NCBI GenBank assembly: GCA_010909165.1
Contig: VJWM01000203.1
Coordinates: 62,001-126,000 of the forward strand
Direction: 5' to 3'
DNA length: 64,000 bases
Source of the DNA: Anthoceros angustus
Lineage: Eukaryota > Streptophyta > Anthocerotopsida > Anthocerotales > Anthocerotaceae
Below the pieces are notes generated by a model, which saw nothing but the letters and a program-made list of their open reading frames with translations, was not told the DNA's origin and did no database searches. Below are positions 10,063 through 19,826 of this stretch, one piece after another. The position numbers were made by a program, and so were the translations under genes. Every line of letters starts with the position of its first letter. Positions within the stretch are counted from its first letter, which is position 1.

Positions 10063-13000
10063 ATGGCCACAATATGGCAACCGGACCCGTTGTGCGCCCA
10101 GCAAATTGGTGTGTGCACAGGGATTCTATTTGGATCTCCGGCTCACCTCACCATAGGGAGTGAACCCCTGGCAAACAAGGCCTCCAGGTGCAGCACTGTA
10201 AGGAGCCCAGCACTTCCACTTCCCGGAAAATGTGTGGGTGGGGACGGGTTTTCCAACGATGGTCGTCGCCAGGAGCAGGAGCGATTGTGGCTACAACTTT
10301 TTCTGGATCCTACCATGTGGTGGGACAGTAGACGGGATAAGAAGAGCTCACATTGGCCTGACTTCCGGCGGAAGGGGTCGGGCGAGGTCCTGTGGTTAAA
10401 CAACATGTTTAAGCCAGCTTGGGTGGATGAGCAGCTCGTTTCCTTGGATACGCCGATGGCTGATGGAGCCTCTTCTTCCAAATCGAGCTCTTCGGACAAG
10501 CCTGAATCTGGCAGGCGTGCCCTATCGGAAATGGGCTCCAGGTGCAGCAGTGTAAGGACCCCAGCACTTCCACTTCCCATTAAAAGTATGAGTGGGGACG
10601 GGTTTTCCAGCGACGCTCGTTTCCAGGAGCAGGAGGACTCGTGGCAACAATTTTTTCTTGACCGTACCATCTCATGGGACAATACTCGAGATAAGAAGAG
10701 CTCCCGTTCGCCTGACTTTCGGCGTGAGGGGTCGGGCGAGGTCCTGTGGTTAAACAACATGTACAAGCCAGCTTGGGTCGACGAGCAGCTCTTCTCCTTG
10801 AATATGCAGACGGGTCATGGTGCCTCTCCTTCCAAGCCGAGCTCCCAGGATAAACCTGAACCTGGGAGGCCTGCAAGATCGGAAGTGGGCGTCGTAACGG
10901 CTGGAACCGTGAGCATGTTTTGTCAGCAGGGAAAGCCGTTGGAGCCCGACGGACTCTGCTATTTCTCAGTCTCTGGTTTGCACGGTGCTGAAACTTTGTA
11001 CAGCTAGGAAGGATTTGGTTGTGGGTCGACGGATTCATGATCTCTGTGTCAAGCTTGGGTACGAGTCGAATGCATACTTGGGGAGCCACATCTTGCGCAT
11101 GTATGCATCCGGAGGTAGGCTGGAGGAGGCCATAGAAGTGCTCACCACGGTGGGCAAACCAGATGCCTTTATGTGGTCTTCCATAATTTCCGCATACGCT
11201 AAGCATGGGAAACCTAGGGAGGCCATGCAACTGTACCATGAGATGCGTAGGTCAGGAGCGAAGGCAAATGGCCACGTCTTTGTAGCTGCCCTTCAAGCTT
11301 GTGCTTTAGCCGCGGACTTGGAATCTGGCAGAAAAGTGCACTGTGATATATTGCACAGTTGCATTCCTCCTGACTTATTTGTTGGCACCTGCCTGGTGGA
11401 CATGTATGCAAAATGTGGTGAAATGAAAGATGCACGTCAGGTTTTTGACAGCATCGCTACAAAGGATGTGGTGACGTGGAATGCCCTGATATCTGGGTAT
11501 GCAAAATGTGGTCAACTGAAAGATGCACGCCAGGTTTTTGACAGCGTGAACACGAAGAATGTGGTGACATGGAATGCCCTGATATCTGGGTATGCGGAGC
11601 AAGGGCTGGGATATGAGGCCCTTCTTCTGTATGGACAAATGGAGCAGGAGGGCCTCATTTTGGCGGACCATGTTACATTTGCTTGCCTTCTGAAGGCCTG
11701 TGCAAGCACTGGTGCCTTACAGAAGGGCAGGCAGCTGCACTCACTGATTGTTGAAAGAGGGCTGCTGGATAATGTAGTGTTGGGCAACTGCTTGGTGGAC
11801 ATGTATGCAAAATGTGGTGAACTGGAAGATGCACGGCAGGTTTTTGACAGCTTGGTCACAAAGGATGTGGTGACATGGAATGCCCTGATAGCTGGGTATG
11901 CACAACAAGGCCTCGGCCAAGAGGCGCTTGTTGTGTTTGAACAGATGGAGGAGGAGGGCCTCATTTTGGCTGACCATGTTACATTTGCCTGCCTTCTGAA
12001 GGCCTGTGCGAGCACTGGTGCCTTACAAAAGGGCAGCCATTTGCACTTAAAGATTGTTGAAAGACGACTGCTGGAAGACGTAGTGTTGGGCACCTGCCTG
12101 GTCGACATGTATGCAAAATGTGGTCAAATGGAAGATGCACGCCGTGTTTTTGACAGCTTGGCCACGAAGAACGTGGTGACATGGACAGCCCTGTGTGCTG
12201 GGTATGCACAGCAAGGGCTCGGCGAAGAGGCCCTTGTTGTGTATGGACAAATGGAGGAGGGCCTCACCCTGGCTGACGATGTAACTTTCGCTTGCCTTCT
12301 GAAGGTCTGTGGAAGCACTGGTGCCTTACAGAAGGGCAGGCAGCTGCACTCACAGATTGTTGAAAGAGGACTGCTGGATAACGTAGTGTGGCAACTGCCT
12401 GGTGGACATGTATGCAAAATGTGGTGAACTGGAAGATGCACGCCAGGTTTTTGACAGCATGGCACAAAGGATGTGGTGACATGGAATGCCCTGATTGCTG
12501 GGTATGCAGCAAGGACTCGCCAAGAGGCGCTTGTTGTGTATGGACAAATGGAGGAGGAGGGCCTCATTTTGGCTGACCATGTTACTTTTGCTTGCCTTCT
12601 GAAGGCCTGTGCAAGCACTGGTGCCTTACAGAAGGGCAGGCAGCTGCACTCAGATTGTGAAAGAGGACTGCTGGATGACGTAGTGTTGGGCACCTGCCTG
12701 GTGGACATGTATGCAAAATGTGGTGAACTGTAAGATGCACGCCAGGTTTTTGACAGCATGGCCACAAAGAATGTGGTGACATGGAATGCCCTGATAGCTG
12801 GGTATGCTGAGCAAGGGCTCGGACATGAGGCGCTTGTTCTGTATGGACAAATGGAGCAGGAGGGCCTGATTTTGGCTGACCATGTTACTTTTGCTTGCCT
12901 TCTTAAGGCCTGTGCAAGCACTGGTGCCTTACAGAAGGGCAGGCAGCTGCACTCACTGATTGTTGAAAGAGGGCTGCTGGATAACGTAGTGTTGGGCAAC

Positions 13001-15492
13001 TGCCTGGTGGACATGTATGCAAAATGTGGTGAACTGGAAGATGCACGCCAGGTTTTTGACAGCTTGGTCACAAAGGATGTGGTGACATGGAATGCCCTGA
13101 TTGCTGGGTATGCACAGCTAGGACTCGGCCAGGAGGCACTGGTTGTGTATGGACAAATGGAGGAGGAGGGCCTCATTTTGGCTGACAATGTTACTTTTGC
13201 TTGCCTTCTGAAGGCCTGTGCAAGCACTGGTGCCTTACAGAAGGGCAGGCAGCTGCACTCACAGATTGTTGAAAGAGGACTGCTGGATGACGTAGTGTTG
13301 GGCACCTGCCTGGTGGACATGTATGCAAAATGTGGTGAACTGGAAGATGCACGCCAGGTTTTTGACAGCTTGGCCACAAAGGATGTGGTGACATGGAATG
13401 CCCTGATTGCTGGGTATGCACAGCAAGGACTCGGCCAAGAGGCGCTTGTTGTGTATGGACAAATGGAGGAGGAGGGCCTCATTTTGGCTGACGATGTTAC
13501 TTTTGCTTGCCTTCTGAAGGCCTGTGGAAGCACTGGTGCCTTACAGAAGGGCAGGCAGCTGCACTCACAGATTGTCGAAAGAGGACTGCTGGATAACGTA
13601 GTGTTGGGCACCTGCCTGGTGGACATGTATGCAAAATGTGGTGAACTGGAAGATGCACGCCAGGTTTTTGACAGCATGAACACAAGGATGTGGTGACATG
13701 GAATGCCCTGATATCTGGGTATGCAGCAAGGGCTGGACATGAGGCTTGTTCTGTATGGACAAATGGAGCAGGAGGGCCTGATTTTGGACCATGTTACTTT
13801 TGCTTGCCTTCTGAAGGCCTGTGCAAGCACTGGTGCCTTACAGAAGGGCAGGCAGCTGCACTCACTGATTGTTGAAAGAGGACTGCTGGATAATGTAGTG
13901 TGGGCAACTGCCTGGTGGACATGTATGCAAAATGTGGTGAACTGGAAGATGCACGCCAGGTTTTTGACAGCATGGCACAAAGGATGTGGTGACATGGAAT
14001 GCCCTGATTGCTGGGTATGCAGCAAGGACTCGCCAAGAGGCGCTTGTTGTGTATGGACAAATGGAGGAGGAGGGCCTCATTTTGGCTGACCATGTTACTT
14101 TTGCTTGCCTTCTGAAGGCCTGTGCACTGGTGCCTTACAGAAGGGCAGGCAGCTGCACTCAGATTGTGAAAGAGGACTGCTGGAAGACGTAGTGTTGGGC
14201 ACCTGCCTGGTCGACATGTATGCAAAATGTGGTCAAATGGAAGATGCACGCCAGGTTTTTGACAGCTTGGCCACAAAGGATGTGGTGACATGGAATGCCC
14301 TGATGCTGGGTATGCACAGCAAGGACTCCAAGAGGCGCTTGTTGTGTATGGACAAATGGAGGAGAGGGCCTCATTTTGGCTGACCATGTTACTTTTGCTT
14401 GCCTTCTGAAGGCCTGTGGAAGCACTGGTGCCTTACAGAAGGGCAGGCAGCTGCACTCAGATTGTGAAAGAGGACTGCTGGATAACGTAGTGTTGGGCAC
14501 CTGCCTGGTGGACATGTATGCAAAATGTGGTGAACTGGAAGATGCACGCCAGGTTTTTGACAGCATGAACAAAGGATGTGGTGACATGGAATGCCCTGAT
14601 ATCTGGGTATGGTACTTGTGATGATGGTCACAAGGCACTAGCTTGTTTTGAGGAGATGTTAGTTGCCGGTATTCAGCCTGATGGTGCTACTTTTACTTGC
14701 CTTCTAGCAGCATGCAGTCATGAAGGACTAGTAGACGGGGGTCGCAAGCACTTTGATTCCATGGCTGAACAGCATGGCATCAAACCCAGTATTGAGCATT
14801 ACACCTGCATGGTTGATCTTCTTGGGCGTGCAGGCCATTTAGATGAGGCTGAGAGCATGCTATTGTCATGTGAGGGCCAAAGGGATGTTGTGGTCTTGAC
14901 GTCTTTGTTGAATGCCTGCAAAAATCATGGGGATATAGAGAGGGCGATGTGGTGTTTTGAAAGCATTGTTAGGTTGGACCCCCACGAGGCGCCTGCATAT
15001 GTGCTCATGGCCAATGCCTACGCAGATGCAGGTAGGTGGACCGATGTAGACAGAATCGAAACACAGAGAAAGAGAGCGGGAGCTAACAAGAAACCTGCTG
15101 TGGCGACCATTGAGGTGAATAAGCAGGTACATAGATTTCTGGTGGGAGAAAGGAGAGAGGATATTGCGTTTAAGGTAGAGAGCACGAATGCACGTCTGAA
15201 GCAGGAAGGAGGCCACGTACCTCACACAAAGTTGGTGTTGAAGCCACTGTGTGAGAAGGAAAAGGAAGATGTGCTTTGTGGGCATGCTGAGAAGCTAGCT
15301 CTGGCGTTTGGTCTCTTGAACACTCCGAGTGGGACACCTCTAGTGGTAACGAAGAATCTACGCATGTGCAGTGACTGCCACAGTTCCACTGAGATCTTGT
15401 CAAGTCTTGAACAGAGAGATATTGTTGTAAGGGATGGATACCGTGTGCATCGATTCTCAAAGGGTTTCTGCAGTTGTAAGGGTCGACCGTAA
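10063..15492 (+). pseudogene. PPR locus A: PDF x2 - PPR array - DYW:KP editing factor, frame-disrupted
   Basis: Starts at ATG 10063 (MATIWQPDP, shared by the family). Two PDF blocks lie at about codons 76-121 (WWDSRRDKKSSHWPDF, GEVLWLNNMFKPAWV) and 193-240 (second copy with SWDNTRDKK). A deletion near 10935 shifts the frame; the PPR array resumes at 10985-12427 (480 codons open). A further shift near 12390, a GAA-to-TAA stop at 12731, and shifts after 13680 follow. The last P2-L2-S2, E1, E2 and DYW part is open at 14578-15492. It has KKPAVATIEV at the PG-box position, VLKPL, catalytic CGHAEK, MCSDCH and C-terminal CSCKGRP. Family role: sequence-specific organellar RNA editing, with DYW:KP linked to U-to-C. 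Either a pseudogene or a real gene damaged by consensus errors in its repeat array. Confidence 0.85.
11561..14577 (+). repeat. Tandem array of about ten 306-bp PPR P-L-S triplet units
   Basis: The phrase GTGGTGACATGGAATGCC recurs at 11561, 11867, 12173, 12473, 12773, 13079, 13385, 13690, 13986, 14282 and 14578. Full units are 306 bp = 102 codons: a 36-residue P (VVTWNALIAGYAQQG...), a 35-residue L (HVTFACLLKACASTG...) and a 31-residue S (VVLGTCLVDMYAKCG...). The 300- and 296-bp units have lost a few bases each. Residues 5 and last of P are mostly N/D (predicts U), those of S are T/D or N/D (predicts G or U). Confidence 0.93.
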
Positions 15493-15540
15493 GAACAATG
15501 AAAGGTCTAGCAAGTGCTCACGTGTCTACTATAGAGACTA

Positions 15541-15957
15541 TTGCTTTCTTCCTTGGTCATGAATGTGTTTGCCTGACTGGATCCCTGTCCAAACTTGAGA
15601 AATGGACATGGATGGCTTACACTGATCCACCTCTCATCATCACCGTGATGCCTATGCGTAATCGAATGTACATATGTACATCTCTCTCTTTCTGGAATGT
15701 ATGTGTATTTCAGACCAATGCAACCACCCGAGCGTTAACTATAAGATACCTCAAACCTCATAACAACATCAGCTTGTGTCCAAACCTTCAAACTAACAAC
15801 CTCTTCTTTTTTTTGGGTACCCAACGAAAAACCGCCTGCACGATCCTTTCCGGGTGATGTGGTCTTGCACATTGCATAGTATGTACATACCTGGGCACCC
15901 TGCCATAGTCTGTTGTTATAGCCTCTGTTATCATCCTCCGACAGCGGTCGCTGGACG
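15541..15957 (+). promoter_or_regulatory. Conserved 5' flank of the PPR family (locus B)
   Basis: This stretch upstream of locus B matches the sequence upstream of locus D (minus strand, about 26073-26290). Shared pieces are CCAAACTTGAGAAATGG, ATGGATGGCTTACACTGATC, CACCTCTCA, CCTGGGCA...CTGCCATAGTCTG and TCCGACAGCGGTCGCTGGA just before the ATG. In B about 170 bp of A/T-rich sequence seems inserted between the halves (about 15690-15870). Loci E (33920-33993) and A share the last part. No clear TATA box can be assigned. Confidence 0.55.
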
Positions 15958-18616
15958 ATGGCCACAGTATGGCAACCGGACCAGCAACAAATCGTTGTGT
16001 GGACAGGGGTTCTACGAGGAGCTCCGGATCACCACAGCTGAGGGAGGCAACCCCTGGCAAACAAGGCCTCCCGGTGCAGCAGTGTAAGGAGCCCAGCACT
16101 TCCACTTCCCAGAAAATGTGTGGGTGGGGACGGGATTTCCGATGGTCGTCGCCAGGAGCAGGAGCACTTGTGGCATCAGTTTTTTCTGGACCCTGCGATG
16201 CGGTGGGACAACAAACGAGATAAGAATGGCTCCCGTTCGCCTGACTTTCGGCGTATTGTGTCCGGCGAGGTCCTGTGGTTGAACAGCATGTTCAAGCCAG
16301 CTTGGGTTGATGAGCAGCTTGTTTCCTTGGATATGCACATGGGTCATGGTGCCTCCCCTTCCGACTGAATCTCTCGGGATAAGCCTGAACTTGGGAGACG
16401 GGAATGGCCGTCGTAACTGCTAGAACCGTGAGCATGTTGTGTCAGCCGGGGAAGCTTTCTGAGGCCGTTGGAGCCCTGGAATCTCTCGTGCAGACAGACT
16501 CTGTCATTTCTTCAGTCTCTGTTATACACTTTGCTAAAACTGAGTACAGGTAAGAAGGATTTGGTTGTGGGGCGACGAATTCACCAGCTCATTGCCAAAC
16601 TTGGGTACGAGTCGAATGCATTCTTGAGGAACCATATCTTGCGCATCTATGCATGTGGAGGCAGGGTAGAGGAGGCCATGGATGTGCTCACCACGGTGGC
16701 CAAACCAGAGGCCTTCATGTGGTCTTCCATAATCTCTGCATACACTAAGCATGGGAGGCCCAGTGAGGCCATGCAACTGTACCATCAGATGCGCTGGTCG
16801 GGAGTGAAGGCGGATTCTCACGTCTTTGTAGCTGCCCTTCAAGCTTGTGCTTTGGCCGCGGACTTAGAATTTGGCAGAAAGGTTCACTCTGATCTGTGGC
16901 ACTGTAGCATTCCTCCTGACTTGTTTATTGGCACCTGCCTGGTGGACATGTATGCAGAATGTGGTGAACTGGAATATGCTCGCCGGGCTTTTGACAGGAT
17001 GGTCACAAAGGTGACATGGAATGCCCTAGTATCTGGGTAAGCAAAATGTGGTCAACTGGAAGATGCACGCCAGGTTTTTGACAACATGAAGAGAAAGAAT
17101 GTGGTGACATGGAATGCCCTGATAGCTGGGAGTGCGGATCAAGGGCTCGGACATGAGGCGATTCTTCTGGATGGAACGGAGCGGGAGGGCCTCATTTTGG
17201 CTGACCATGTTACATTTGCTTGCCTTCTGAAGGCCTGTGCAAGCACTGGTGTCTAACAGAAGGGCGGGCAGCTGCACTCACAGATTGTGGAAAGGGGACT
17301 GCTAACGACATGCAGGTGGGCACCTGTCTGCTGGACATGTATGCAAAATGTGGTGAATTGGAAGAAGCACGCCGGGTTTTTGAAAGCTTGGCCACAAAGG
17401 ATGTGGTGACATGGACGGCGTTGATTTCTGGGTATGCCCAGCAAGGAATCGGCCAAGAGACGCTTGTCCTGTATGGACAAATGGAGCAAGAAGGCCTCAT
17501 TTTAGCTGATCATTTTACTTTTTCTTTCCTTCTGAAGGCCTGTGGAACTTACAGAAGGGCAGGCAGCTGCACTCCCAGATTGTGGAAAAAGGACTTGTGG
17601 ATAACATAGTTCTGGGCAACTGCCTGGTGGACATGTATGCAAAATGTGGTGATCTGGAAGATGCACGCCATGCTTTTGACAGCATGAATACAAAGAATGT
17701 GGTGACATGGAATGCCCTGATATCGGGGTATGGTGCTTGTGATGATGGTCACAAGGCACTAGCTTGTTTTGAGGAGATGCTAGTTGCGGGTACGCAGCCT
17801 GATTGTCCTACTTTTACTTGCCTTCTAGCAGCATGGAGTCATGAGGGACTAGTAGACGAGGGTCGCAAGCACTTCGATTCCATGGCTGAACAGCATGGCA
17901 TCAAACCTACTATTGAGCATTACACCTGCAAGGTTGATATTCTTGGGCGTGCAGGCCATCTAGATGAGGCTGAGAACATTCTCTTATCATACGAGGGCCA
18001 AAGTAATGTTGTGGGCTTGACGTCTTTGCTGAATGCCTGCAAAAGTCACGGGGATACAGAGAGGGCAACGTGGTGTTTTGAAAGCATTGTGAGGCTGGAC
18101 CCTCAACGGGCGTCTGCGTACGTGCTCATGGCCAATGCCTACGCAGATGCAGGTAGGTGGAGCGATGTAGACAAGATTGAATCACAGAGAATGGTAGCAG
18201 GAGCTAACAAGAAACCTGCAGTGGCGACCATTGAGGTGGAGAAGCAGGTACATACATTTGCGGTGGGAGAAAGAAGAGAGGAGGATGTTGCGCTAAAAGT
18301 AGAGACCACGAATGCACGTGTGAAGCTGGAAGGAGTCCATGTACCTCACACGAAATTGGTGTTGAAGCCACTGTCTGACAAGGAAAAGGAAGACATGTTT
18401 TGTGGGCATGCTGAGAAAGTAGCTCTGGCGTTTGGTCTTTCGAATACTCCGAGTGGGGCACCTTTGGTGGTAACGAAGAATCTACCATGTGCAGTGACTG
18501 CCACAGTTCCACGGAGATCATTTCAAGGCTTGAACAGAGCGACATTGTTGTAAGGGATGGGGTACCGTGTGGATAGATTCGCAGCTGGTTGTTGCAGTTG
18601 CAAGGGTCGACCGTGA
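15958..18616 (+). pseudogene. PPR locus B: PDF - PPR - DYW:KP, degraded
   Basis: ATG at 15958 (MATVWQPDQ). After 27 codons a TGA replaces the TTA found in locus E. One PDF block is readable at 16120-16368 (RWDNKRDKNGSRSPDF, GEVLWLNSMFKPAWV). PPR motifs are open at 16468-17040, broken at 17040-17580, and open again at 17582-18553 through E1/E2 and the KPAVA box into CGHAEK. A one-base loss at about 18486 breaks the frame just before the zinc-binding MCSDCH, and an extra G near 18555 breaks it again. The His of the last zinc-ligand group reads Asp (RVDRF). The terminal CSCKGRP and stop are still readable at 18616. Shorter than A because the triplet array is not expanded. It has more lesions in conserved residues than any other locus, so it is the most convincing pseudogene. 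Confidence 0.8.
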
Positions 18617-19489
18617 GCCTTATGACGAACAAGCCAGGGGCTCCTGGCGGGGCGGTCCTCTTGCTTTCTCTTTCGTATGTGCAGCTTGCTCTAGCCGGTC
18701 CGCGTGGGAGTTCATGGAGGCGAAAACGCAAGGTATGGCGGTTTTAGATTTTTGTTTTTCTCTGGGATGAGTGGTAAGCTCATCCTCATCGCGGGCTTTC
18801 CAACAAGTCCAAGCGTCCAAGCTTGCCCCGATCTGAGCTTGGGATCTCCGGACAGGTCGAAACGAACCTCTTCCAAGATTCTCTTCTCTCGGGATGCCTT
18901 CATTTGCTTCGGTTTGTGCACAACACATTCGCAGGGTAACTGGTAAATGGACACTGGTTGATCGGCTCTGAGGATGTCTTTGATCATCCGCAAACCAAAG
19001 CATTTCGCTAAACCATTCAATTCACAAGGCCGAAAGGAACATAGCGCCCAGGTTCTTCACATTGTTGGGTACTATGGCACCGAGGTTCTATTCCCACTAA
19101 CCTCCCTGTAACCCGACATCTATCTACACAGCAGTGTCCTCCGCCGTCTGGGCACCAGTGTAAGAGAGCAGGGCGCAGTGCGCAGTCCGTCCATCCAGCA
19201 CATGGCACTTTACTACTGAGCATCACACTGTGCAGCAGGGACCGCATCCGGGCCATGGCACACCGCCGTGGTTGCTGCGAGGAGCCTACGCAATCTTTTA
19301 CCAACGACTGGCTGAGCATGGCCGCAACGATGCCATCAGCTCCAAAATGTCCGGGTTGCACATGGCTGGGATAGGGCATCTTCTGCCGCACAAAACTGCA
19401 CATCCACAGGCTTCAAATGCAGAGCCAAACCCTCGGATTTCAACTGATGGGCATTCTGAGGTTAACATGCGTTGCGTGTGGCGGTCTGT
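18617..19489. other. Spacer between convergent loci B and C
   Basis: Short open frames only (up to 128 codons on the minus strand, 19017-19403), none with a recognisable motif. B and C are transcribed towards each other, so both 3' ends lie here; no unambiguous poly(A) signal can be assigned. Confidence 0.4.
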
Positions 19490-19826
19490 GAAACAATGAA
19501 GCTGCAAGGTGGGGATGTTTCGTAACAGGAAACATCATTCTAGCTTCTGGATGCCAACACAACGGCAGCTGAACCATCCACAGGGACAGGGAAGAGGGCC
19601 GTGGGGCATCCTCCACTAGATCCTGCCCGAACCGAAAGACGGGAAACTCTTCCAACCGCAGTCCAGTGGCATCAGCGACTGGGCTGCTCGATTCTGATTC
19701 TTTCTGTTACCATGGGAGGTGCCAGGATCAGTGTCGGCCATCCTTGTCCAAGTCTCAGTTAGGACAGGAATGGAGTTAACAAAACACCTTCACCACCAAA
19801 AAGCACTGGCTGCATCTTCATTTCTC
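19490..19826 (-). repeat. 3' flank of locus C, homologous to the 3' flank of locus F
   Basis: Shares blocks with 54150-54529: GAAGCTGCAAGGTGG, TTCTGGATGCCAAC, AACGGCAGCTGAA, GTGGGGCATC, GAGGTGCCAGGATCAG and AGGACAGG/GGACAGGGATGGAGTTAA. The homology runs through the stop codon, so the duplicated unit included downstream sequence, probably the 3' UTR. Confidence 0.75.

Noticed and set aside
10930-10990. An intron explaining the frame change in locus A
   Set aside because: Comparison with locus E shows small base losses in coding text rather than inserted sequence with GT...AG ends; locus C is intronless over the same region.
12124-14025. A 633-codon open frame on the minus strand through the locus A array, and many smaller antisense frames in loci C-F
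   Set aside because: The 306-bp unit is a multiple of three, so any antisense frame free of stops in one unit stays open through all. The text is a mirror of PPR codons (repeating SSSSPHFAYMSTRQ) with no domain.
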